A stretch of 64,000 bases of DNA from Atriophallophorus winterbourni. Its lineage: Eukaryota > Platyhelminthes > Trematoda > Plagiorchiida > Microphallidae. This document shows positions 44,701 through 56,700 of the stretch, one piece after another. The stretch's first letter is position 1, and each line of letters opens with the position of its first letter. The stretch spans positions 62,001-126,000 of the forward strand of contig JACCGJ010003206.1 in the NCBI GenBank assembly GCA_013407085.1, read 5' to 3'. The translations under genes were made by a program, and so were the position numbers. The notes beneath the pieces were generated by a model that was not told the origin of the DNA, made no database searches, and saw nothing but the letters and a program-made list of their open reading frames with translations.

Positions 44701-47700
44701 ATGAATTCTTTTTTCGTAATCATTTTGACTCAATAAATTTACAAAATATTTGAACGTTTCAAATCAGCCGTCTATTTTTTCGCTACATAAAAATGCTAAA
44801 TTTGGTTGTCAATAAAAATAAGTAATGAAATTCGGAATACAAAACGGAAAACTGAAACTTTGCAAACTTTTGAGATTTTCCACAAGTATCAGTAACTCGG
44901 AGTAAATGATTAAGAGATTCGCAGAAATTACCAGGTAAATTTATAGTAGTTAATATAGAAGTCCGAACGAGCGAACAAAAAATGTTAACACAGCTAACGC
45001 TAAAACCGGAAAACAATTGGGCTTACCCCGTATTTCTATTTAAAGTGTTGAAAATAAACTGGCATTAATATAAGTGAACACGTTAAAATGACGTCTACTT
45101 ATTAAGTCAACAAACGGAATCCGATATACCGTGGTTCTTTCTGTTCCATCAAACTGACCATCCGTGAAATTTATCTTGTCCAGAAACCCGTAGTGGTGTG
45201 TAAGTGCAGGGGATGTGAGCAACACATTGGTCATCCATAAGCGCCTTGAGTGCTTGACCAAGAATCACCATGTGATTCTGTGTTTGAACATCGTGGTTCG
45301 TTGTAAGAACCCTATATAACAGTGGCATTCAAGTATAACTTTGTTTATCGCTTTTCCACTCTTTCAAGGCACACTGGAACTAATCTTACTGTCTCCACCT
45401 GATGACGGCAAACAGCCAGAAACCGGTAGTGGTGTGAAAGTGCGGGGATGTGAACAACACATTACTTTGGTCATCCATCAGCGCCTTGAGTGCTTGACCA
45501 AGAATCACTTTGTGAACATCGTGGTTCGTTGTACGAACACTATGTAACAGTGGCATACAAGTACAACTTTGTTTATCTTGTCTGTTTTTTCCTCTCGCTT
45601 TCTTACCTTCTTCACCTAATAGCGGATTGTGACCTTGAATAGGTGTGCACGGTTTGTCGTTATTTGCCTCGCGTTTGACATTTCGATATACAAAATTTTG
45701 TGCCGGTTGTCAGATGTGCTAACGTGATACTTCCTCCATATCGCTTTTCACAGTGACGCGGTGTAAGAGTACGAACCGATGATTGCGATGGACCGATCAA
45801 ATACAAGTAATGCTTGAGACCAAAATTTCAACAGGATGAAGCAATGGGATGAGCATTATACAAAAGGATCCCCCAAATCAGCCAAGGCTATTAAACTAGA
45901 AGGTCTACTTAATTAAAATAAAAGTCTCAATTATTGATTAATCACGTTCAACTTTTTCTTCGTTTAGAACGAACGGATAGCATTTATTCGTAAGCTTATA
46001 TACATCACAGTACAATCTTTCTCTTTATAAGCACTTGAACAATTCAGGTTTTGTACCTCGTGGGAATCAAGAGTGGTTAAATGTCGACTTAAGGTTCACA
46101 GTGTGTTAATCGCCACATATTAGCCGGATGGACAAAAACGGGAGTAATGTGATCAACATTGGAACGAATGTTCTAGAGGTGTGTGCCAACAACGCACTGG
46201 ACGCTATGAGCAGAGGAGATTTCACCTGTAACGGCCTGACCGATTGATTTCAAGTTATCAATACAACATAAAATCATCAAACTCACTAGAGTATCGCTTC
46301 TGACGCATCATTTCAGCAACCAAGGGTCGAGTGCGATTGTAGAAGTAGTTCATCACTTGTCGATAGCTATGCAACGTTCTGCTCGGTTCAATTTCATCCA
46401 ATAGATTCCATAAGTAATCCAACTCGGCTAATGTCAAGTGCAATCCCTGACTGTTGGATTAAAGGTGAAAGAGGTACGGACAACTTTTATCTTTGTAATA
46501 ATTTTTGTCAGCCAATAATTATGAGTATTCACGAGGAAATGCAAGATGTTCTTAAATGTTTAGACGTAGCGATGTGAAACAGTTAACAAAGATTATTTGG
46601 CAACAGATTCTACTTTGAAACATTCCACGAATAATCTCAGTTTGATCGGACAAATAGAATTTTTAAAATGACAGTCTCCACCTGATGACGGCAAACTGCC
46701 AGAAACCGGTAGTGGTGTGTAAGGGACGGGGATGTGAGCACCACAATACATGGTACAGTAATAATAATTGTATATTTTGCATAGATGAAGCATGTTCATA
46801 TTGGATAACCAAGTTTTGAATCCAAAGTAAAATCAGTCAAAAGTAAATGAAATGAACTAGCCAACCTCAGGTCACTCTTTAATACGGGATTCGTGTTAGA
46901 AAAATAAATTATCCGTGCTCAACTATATAACCCTATCGGATAAGAGACTTTTAGCAAATATTATTAAAAACAGCTATGAAATAATTGGTGATATTGCGCC
47001 GGTATGTTAGACCAGACTTTCTGTAGAATTTCAGTATGAATCATTTAGAGAAATTTCAGCTGTTTTGTTTCAATACCGGAACCTTTATGGTAAAATTTCG
47101 ATAAATATATTTTCGTACAAGCGTTCATTACATAATGTAGCGAGTGGGGAAATGATTGCGTTGGATGATTTCTAGTAAACAAGTGGCAGATGGCGCACAT
47201 CTGTCCAATTATGAGATTTCGGTTTCATCAATCCAACATTAGCCACATCTCCCAGGCGTTGCACTCACGACCAGTGAATGCGTCTCGCTTCGTCCCTGAC
47301 CGACATCGACGAATTGTATATTGTTCGATTGCGGCTGACGTTGTCCATCTTTTAAAAGGTTGTTTTAGCTTGAACCGTTTGAATGCAATCATGCGGAAAC
47401 CCGAAATATTACGAGTTCGCAATTATCGTCATTGATATTTTCGGCGCATCTTTCTGATGTATTTCGCCGGAGAGGTGGAGATCTGCCAATCATTCGTAAG
47501 TCCGTGATTAGCACACATCGCTAAGGCACTTCGCACGTCCACAATAATGATGAACTCTTTTGGAACCACACATTTAATGGCCTAAATCCGGAAATGAGGC
47601 TTGTTAACAATCACGCTTCATCAGAGTGATTCAAGGAATAAGAACAGCTGGCTGGATGCCGCACAAATGGTTCAGCCAATTTCGATCCGTTTCGGTAGTG

Positions 47701-50700
47701 GGTAATCTACTTTATGCAGAAAGAATGCGAAGACAGTTTGGCTAATTTGAGGTCTAACAACACACATATGTTTAGGTGTTTGAGTGCGTATCCATGTCCA
47801 TGAGAGCTAAATTTGTTAGAATCATTGAGAGCATAGTCGCGATCGTTTCGCACCTCACACCGAAGCTCTTGCTGATAATGTTAACGGGAGTAAAACACGC
47901 GGGAAGATTACCATTACTTGGCTGCTTGAAATTTGCAACAGATTTACCGTGCTAAATCCCACTGGGTGTTTTATGGTTGTGTGGTTTCAATTGATAGTAT
48001 GTAAAAAAAAATAGCATAGCACTGGCAAATATGTTAAGCTAGCTTATTTAACAAAAGAATCATTCATTGTGATACATAATTAGGCACAATTTGCGTCATA
48101 TGAAAACGATCAATTAAACATCTCACCGGACTGAACCCATGAATCCAGCTTACTAAGAAGTCCGTTGTCATCTCTGAATCGTAAACACTTATTTGGAATG
48201 GTTTTATGTGGAGGCGGTTGAAATATAATTTGGGTAGAATATATCAAATCATATCTCCATAATCGAACTATAGATTCTTCAAAGAGCCTTCCTATCATTT
48301 ACCCAACGACCGGTTTCATGTAGTTTATATGAACAATAGCAGGTGCATTTCTTTGGCTTTGAAGTTGGTTGTAATTTGAAAGGTGAAGTGACAAACTTAC
48401 AGAGTAAGGAGCGAATCGTTAGCAAAACTGCTGTATTTAGAGAACGTACGATTGAAATGATCGAAAAAGAGGTTTTTGTTCATTGCACATTTAACCGTTA
48501 TGTTTAGGCCCGATTTCTATTGGGTTATCCAGGTAAAGTAATTGAACGCTATCGACATATACAATCACATCTGCTGTTGATCACACATATCTTATGTCAT
48601 TATCGTTGATCGCTTGTGCTGTACTCCTTTTGTATACACCTCCCGATATTTTTTATTCACCATTCACCTATGTACTCTGGTTCTAGATATTTTTTACAAA
48701 CGTGATTTTCATTTGAACTCAACTTGGATTTTAATCTGCAATGTTGAGCAATAATGATCGCTCCAGCGTTTCAACGTGGTTCACCATCCTGCAACTGTTG
48801 CTGAACCGAGGAAACTTTCGCCACATGAACACGACGGTCGGAAATTCGTTGGATTCGCAGAAGCATTAGTTCATCCTTCTGATAAATTAAAGCCGAAACT
48901 TACAAGTAGTTTACGGGCTTTGGAAAATAAACAACTAGAGTGAAGCCAGAAGTTAAGTGTAAACGCGGTAGATGTCAGCAACACAGCTAGAAATCATAGT
49001 TTCGACCGAGGTTTCGTCGATTGCAAGTTAGGTAATAACAAAGCCACTAATCTGTTTTAATGATCCGTCGGCCTTCATTAAATTGTACGCTCTTGATTAA
49101 CCACTGCAGTACTGAGCACTATAACGTAGATATCCGAACCGTCCATTACTGACTTTATTCTAACTAGATGTGCACAGTATACCTTCATATGCCGTTTCAT
49201 AATGATGCTTTTTCATGTCAGCTCATAAATATTTCAAAATTCAGTTACTCATGAGTCTTCAATTTTTATGAAAAACATTTTCAGGTTAATCTTTGGGCCA
49301 AACACGACATAAATATGCTTACTTGCTAAGTAATTCTCCAAAATCTTCTTTGGATAACATGTTTTCTTCCGGTTGATCATAGTGTTTGTAACTCTAAAGT
49401 AAGAAGGCAAGATTGGAATCCGTCATATAATTGGATTTTTATTGGATTAAATGCATTGAAATATCAAGACTTTTCTCCATAGTAAGCGTTATCAATTAGT
49501 TGCGTTGAAAAGCATTTTCGTTGAAATTGAATTTTCCTTAAATTTAACTCAATTTGATATAAATTTAATCCATTTTCGACAGATTTTCACATCAAGATTC
49601 ATGATTCAAGATTCGATATTTTAGATATCGTAAACTTCACCCAGACTGTCAAGCAAGAACTCCCGAGTTATATGCACTCTCGGGAGTACAACACAAGTGC
49701 ATGAATGGCCTGAACGACCGATGGCAACAATCGCAAAACCGAGGTAATTCGGGTATCAAATAATAGCATGAGAACCACTTGATTTACAACATATTTGGAA
49801 CACGAAGTAGATTGAGATTGACAGCAACTTTTGAAATATACTCGATTCGTCAAGTTTCGTTCAACGTACTCAACGTGGCGAAGGCTCGGGGGGATTCAAT
49901 CGGCATAAAATCACCTGACAAGTCAGATCGAATTAACAACTTACACTGGCATATTAAGGACACGCTCTGGAATCACGAGCTTCGCATGCAAGATATAAAC
50001 GTGTCTTATTGTGCAGGTGCTAAGTTCATTAGTGAAGAGTGCTAATCGCTAGCTTTCGGATGATCGGCAGAATACCACCCCGCGGTACAACACAAGCGCA
50101 GAAAGAGCAGAAAAATCTGGTGTGGGTTTGGAGCGTATCTGTTAGCACCAGATCGATTGACAAATCAGAGGGAAGTGACAACCAGGGCAGACACGTATCA
50201 CATCAGCGTCGTGGTTCATTCATTTGACTATATATGATAGGCATGTTTCGTTCTTTGTCATGTGCGTTGTAAACGCATTTGATCAATCGGCTGTCTCTTG
50301 TGTTGTGAGATGCGTGCATATCATCGGAACGCTTGTGTTCTGCCCTCATCGCTAACGCACTTCGCTCCTCTACACTATTAATTGCCACTTGCATAATAAA
50401 CGCTTACCCAATTAGCGTTCTCTTGTTTAGTGGGCATCAGGGGGTGGTTAACGGTATGTGAATCGTAACACGCAACTAGACGGTTGGAATTTTAACCGGG
50501 AGTTCACGATGCCGTGGGATCGAAAGTCCTTGAGTTTGGGTTGACTACTTACTAGACTTTAGGACTAAAACGCGTTGTGATTGAAAGCTATTCCCTTTAA
50601 TATATGACCCACATACACAGGTGAAATTTCGTCTTTTGAGCGCGGATGGCTGCATTTCGCTAGGCATTCACGATGATACACATTTGAAATGCTAAAAAAT

Positions 50701-53700
50701 CATCACCAGGATTTGAATTACAGTAAATCTGATTCTGGTGTAGCAATTTCACCGCTAACATTCTCCTTGTTATATATTAACTAATTTGTTCAATTCATCG
50801 ATGCTATCCCTTCAGCTGCTACAAGTGACTTCCATTTAAAGGCAATCATAGCCTGGTGTAAGATGGAGGATCAGTTTTATAGTCCTTTATATCACCGTTA
50901 CAGTCACAAATGTATCACAGGTGGAAATCACACAAAGTTGAGATTCCGGATTTTAACTCTCTACAGAGAAAATCTATGTAGATTGAGAAATCATGATGCA
51001 CACAAAATTCAAATCCACCATCAACATCACATAAAACGATCCGAAGAATTAATCATGAACCAAAATACTCGTTTGCAGAATTAATCATGTTTATCAAAAG
51101 TAATTGACATAGTATATCTGATACAAGCGTCGAAATGCTCATGAAAGCCGAAAACGGATGCTCTTCTGACCGATTAATAAGAGCGGAAAAACGTCCGGCA
51201 TATCTATCAATGTCGAACACGGCATTTTTACCACCCACTGCGTTCACGGAATCGAGACGGTACTCCAGTCACTTACTTTATCAATATGATGCAATCGTGT
51301 TCGTACGATATGTTCAACCAGTTGAAGTAGCACGATTTTGTCACGAATTTCTCCGCGGTAATTGTCTTGTTTCCGTTGGCATTTCCGATTCGCACTCAAT
51401 CAAAAGACGAACACAAAGTCATTCTTAGGTTAGTGTTTAAAAATTTGTTACGAATTCAAAATGTGCCTCATTCGATGCATATTTGTGTTCCGTATTATAA
51501 CAGTTAAATAAATGGGTTCATAATAACATAACGAAACATTTATTATTATAATGTATAACATTTTTTCGATTATAATATGTTAATAGAAAAATATCGTACT
51601 CGAAGAAAAAATACATTTATAGCATTCTCCTGAGACATCCCATTAAAACGAAATTGATATCAAATCAATAATTTCTAAGGCATTTCTAAGGTATAACGGG
51701 CTCGGATACCCCGAAAATTTCATCTCCTTCCTTAGCATTTTTTAAAACTGTAATCAAATTTTGTACTGTAGTGCTCACTTTACTTGTAATTACACTCAAA
51801 TACAACCAAGTGGTCCACCTGAGCAGCTTTGTCATCCTGAGTTTCTCTAATCAGTATCACTACATAATGTATAAGCTAAGAACAGCACTGTGCGTAAATC
51901 TGCCCATTAGTTATACTCCTTGTAATACCCTTTTTATTGCATTGCTATAAACAATTCAATTAGTTGAACTTTACCCGATGTGATCTCTCTTGATCTCAAT
52001 GAGAAAGAAAAATGAGCCTCAGAAAGCATTAAAAGGTTGTTGTTGTTGTTGGCCTCCTTCGGTCGATGTCGACCATGCATGTACATCACAATCGCATGAA
52101 TTTTCATGTTCTACAGCTTTTTAAATGACTAAACAGTCCGAGTCGGGAGGAACAATCTCTCCCGCAGCGCTTGCAACAAATATAAACAACATATTCCCTA
52201 AACTTCGCTTAAAAAACAATGCCCATCAATGCCTAATCAGTGTTAGCTTACACCGTATCCGATGGGAAGACCTGACACGGAGATCCTCCCCAGCTTGCAG
52301 ACGACGCTTTACACAATGCCTCCAAGAACAAGTTCTTCCCAACTCGCTGGTTCAATGCCAAGAGCTTTCATATAACTTTTGCAAACGTCTTCGTACTGCA
52401 AGTGCGGTCTGCCCAATGGTCAACTTCCTAATTGCAGCTCACCATAGAGTAGATCTTTCGGAATACAACCATTTTCCATTCTGTAGACATGACCAAGCCA
52501 CCGCAGGCGGCGCTGTCTTAATGGGGTAGACCAGCTTTTGAAAGCACTTCAATTGAAAGGTAAACAGAAATATAAAAATGCAACTAATTTAATAAACTCA
52601 CTCATCAAAATTTTCTGTTACCAATTCTCTTGCTGTATCGGTTCTACAATAATCAGTAAATTACGCGAGGTAATTAGTCATGTTTACAATTATGACTACA
52701 ACGTGATCAAATATGAGCTCAAAAAAACAGAATGTTCATTCATCCGCTTAGAACATGGGCGATTACACGCAAAATGCAAATGCAGTGAGATAGTTCATTG
52801 TTTTGTGTATACCTGAAAATTCGTTAAAAAAGGAGATACGTCGCCCTCCTTTACACTCAACGCTTCAGTATCGGCTTTGGTATTGTTATTCAATGTCTTC
52901 AGATAATCAATAAAGGCTATACGAATCAGTGAGAACATTTCTTTTGTATTTTTTCATTTCTTTTTCGTATTGTGTATATCGCACCAGGTAACTGAGATGA
53001 ATCCAACCATTAAAACACATAAACTAAACTAATTGAGTTAATCGTTCCTATTTTAATTTTACATAGACAATGCTGCTGTAGAGGTTATGACAATACACTT
53101 CATTATTACACTTCGTTGTGTTCTAAGCAAACAACCGAACTCGGTTCTCTGAATGTATTGTGGTGTTCGCATCCGCGCAATTTCACATCACAGCAGGTTT
53201 CTAGCTGTTTGCCGTCATCGGATGGAGACAGCAAGATCAGGTTCAGTGAGCTTTGAAACACTTGTATAGTGGTAAACAAAGGTATACTTGTATATCACTG
53301 TTAAACATGGTTCCTACAAAGGAACAAGATGTTCAAATACGGATTCACAAATTGATTCTTGTGCAAGCAATCAAAACGCTTATAAACCACCAACATATTG
53401 TGGTGCTATTATCCCCATCACTTAGACGCAACAACAGGTTTCTGACTGCTCGCCACTATCACTTGGAAACAGCCAGATTATATTTAGTGAGCCTTGAATT
53501 GTGTCTAGTCTCCTATCCAAGAAAGAAGTTTACGATATGATGTGAAGCCTCAACCATGATCTGATGGATCTGCTTTTTACGTTCACGATGGCAAGACAGC
53601 CGAATTTATGACAGTAGTCATTTGACGTTTACTATATAGCTCAACAGAAAAATTGGTCAGTTTTAATTGGATAAAAATTTTTCAGGAGAAACCGAGATGA

Positions 53701-56700
53701 ACCATCACTAGCAATTCTGCTAAATGTTTCAATTATCTTTTAACAATCACTTAAATCTATTAACGATTGGTTTACCACAATGCTTCGACTGGTAATGACT
53801 TATTAGTAGCGGAGAACTCGTTAGTTAGATAGATCACCAAGTTTGGAAACTTTATCCATCCTCGACAACACAAACTCACGATTCAGCGAACAATCCTAAA
53901 AGATGGTCAAAGTCGACGAATCCCGGTTTGACGTAGTTCAAATAGCATTTGAACTTCTCCCATTGTTCATCGGTGACCTCGAAACGAATCGTGTCATTGA
54001 TTACCGTTCTTAGTTTGTCTTCAGCGATCACTCCCGGACTGCAGCCGTTTTTCCTAACGAGGATAGTAGAATTTGGTATTCCCGTAGAGGATGGTAAAAT
54101 AATATATCAAGCAATCATTGTAATCCAAAAACACACTTGAAATAAAGGGGAAATCGTACATCAAATGAAAAAAATGTCGAATAAAATGAATTCTAAATTA
54201 ATGGTTTGAAATGTAAAATGACCTTTCATTGATAAATATATGTAATACTTTATCCTATAATAAGAAAACTCGTGTTTAAACATGTTAAATGAAAGACTGT
54301 GGTACTTACAAATCAACGTGACGCGTTATATATAGCATATTTCATATAAACAAGACTGATACAACTTTTATTATCAAGAGTTAGAGTGAACCAATAGGGG
54401 TTTGCCCGTAAAACTTTCGCTGAAACAAACTCGAAATGGCTATCCATCATGCATTAATGAATGACACGCGCGAAATTGTCAGGAGCACGCATACCATTAT
54501 ACCGAAGAAGTCCTTATAACGTCAAATTCGCTTTTGGTAGCAATGATGGCTACGTTGGTAACCAAACGCCATCTTCACTAAATTCCAATTGTCTGACTCG
54601 GCCCATGACAACCACTTCCGTCGGTACACTATGCACTGTTCCGACGATTATGGTTGCTCCTCACACATTCAATCTGTGTCCTATAGAAATACAAACCATG
54701 CCCACGGTCGAAACACACAAACTGGGCGCTTTGGGTCCTTGGAGTCCCTATCATCATGGTCCATTCCGGCTGTTGTTTTGTCTTCATGAACTGTGTGGTT
54801 TAAGAACAACGCATAGAATAGACAGAACGCAACACGTCCTGTGCTGCAACATTGAGGATGCATCCAGCATAACACACTGGATGTGCATTTACAAATTCAC
54901 TTGCTCCTGTGATGCGGGATACAGCATCAGCCGTAAGACGCGGAAATTAATAAGCAAATCTCTGAAAACGACCTAAGTTTATCAAACAAAAATTGTTCTA
55001 ACAAGGTGAACAACAGAATCTTGGTCCACCTAGTCGACTCGGGCCGCCGAGTGAAACCAGAGAATGCATCTTCCGTGGTTTACACGGATCACCAAAAGGT
55101 GCCACGCAGAATTGGCTTGAGCATTTTCAGAACAGCCGAGGCAATAGTGATCAAAATCTTTCGACCGAACATGTGTCCAGAAATGATTAGTTTGTGATCA
55201 CTCTGCCTTGGCAATGTCAATCTCAAACGAACCAGCTTAGGCAATAACATGTTCTGTTTGAGTTTTGACGCTGATTGGATTTATTTTTTCTATTTCTATT
55301 ATACATGTATTGCAGAGCTAGATGTGAAATATCAAAAAGAATATCCTTCGGTTTAATTATGTGTTCTGATCACATATATGAGAACGTTTGGTCGAGTAAT
55401 GATAACATCAAAAGACCGGGAGTGGAATAAATAAGTTGCTTAAACTGGGCGATTATTATTTCTGAATTAATGTTTATTTTAATCCGAATACACCACACCG
55501 CGTGAGATTGGCATTGACCAGTGGTACATAACGTGGCCTTCAGATTTCTTAATAGTTGAAAAAAGCTGACAAACATCCCCTTGTGTAGTACCAGACAAAA
55601 GTAAAACTATTATATCCTGCTAAAAATTTAACCTCGCTTGTTAGAGCACCGACCATCTTGTTTTGTTCTATGTGACTTGAGTCAAATCTTTGTGTTGGTC
55701 TGTGTTCAATATTGACTTATTCAAAGATGGACAATAGATTGATTTGTTGTCACAGTAGATAAAAGTTTAACAAAAATCAAGTTGCGCGTGTATGCTACTG
55801 TTAGATAAGGTTGATAAGACCAACATTTTCAATCACATGTGCTCAAACACATGTAAATAGGGTTTAAACCCATGATCATTAATAAAAACGCTCATTTGCA
55901 TACATTTCCATCACCCACACCACACGACCGGTTTCGTGCTGCTTGCACTCATCAGCTAGGGACAGTATGATTTATACTGGATTCGAGAAGCAGTTGTGCC
56001 AGGTGATCAGCTAGATGATACGAGAGACCAATCCCACTAAAACAGAGAACAGAACAACACATGATGGTTATGAAATGACCAAGCGGAGACTCAGGACACA
56101 GGTTCGCAGGTCCTAGAGCTGGACGGGGCCAGTGGTTATATAGAGAACAGAAAGGGGAGTTCAAAGTAAGTAGCAAAGTAGTCCATGTAGAGTAAGACAA
56201 CGCATGTTCGGATAAGGACATTGGGCATAAGGTTACAACATGCCACAGCATGCATCGGCACTGTTGGGATAAGGACATTACCGAGGTCGCCTCACCCAAC
56301 ACAGTAGGATCGGGATCCACATGCATTTACATGGAAATGCGTGCAAATGAGCATTTTCGTTCATGATAATGGGTTTAAACCTTATCCACATGTGTTTAGG
56401 AATATGTGATTGAACAAGTCGGTTCTACCAACTTTATCCAACAGTAGCATACAAGCGAAACTTGTTTACCATTCGTCCACTGTTTCAAGCACATGCGGAT
56501 CCAGATAGTACTGTCACTACCTGATGAGTGCAAACAGCACGAAACCGGTCGTGGGGTAATTCAAGATTTTAATGGTCTAAAAAGCAAATAATTTACAGTA
56601 AACATGGATTAAAAATATAGGGAATGCATAAAAACAACACAAATGTTTAATCAATATGGAAAGTCAGTTTGTGTATTCAGGTGCCAGGTTGGATTTGGTC

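Larger units (their letters stand above)
55791..56560. repeat. R2 repeat inverted pair
   Basis: 55791-55960 (-) and 56330-56560 (+) are inverted copies sharing GGGTTTAAACC, ATGCAAATGAGC and a hammerhead at the outer joints. Unit length on the + side from ~56330 to the cleavage site at 56550 is ~220 bp. 55963-56329 between them is unassigned. Confidence 0.75.

Noticed and set aside
48110..48298. 62-codon - strand open stretch as an EF-hand gene exon
   Set aside because: Phases of the flanking exons already join (49323 to 46450), and it abuts a hammerhead relic.
54461..54976. 171-codon open stretch as a host exon
   Set aside because: Its 3' part is the PLE endonuclease motif and the rest resembles nothing; no splice context.
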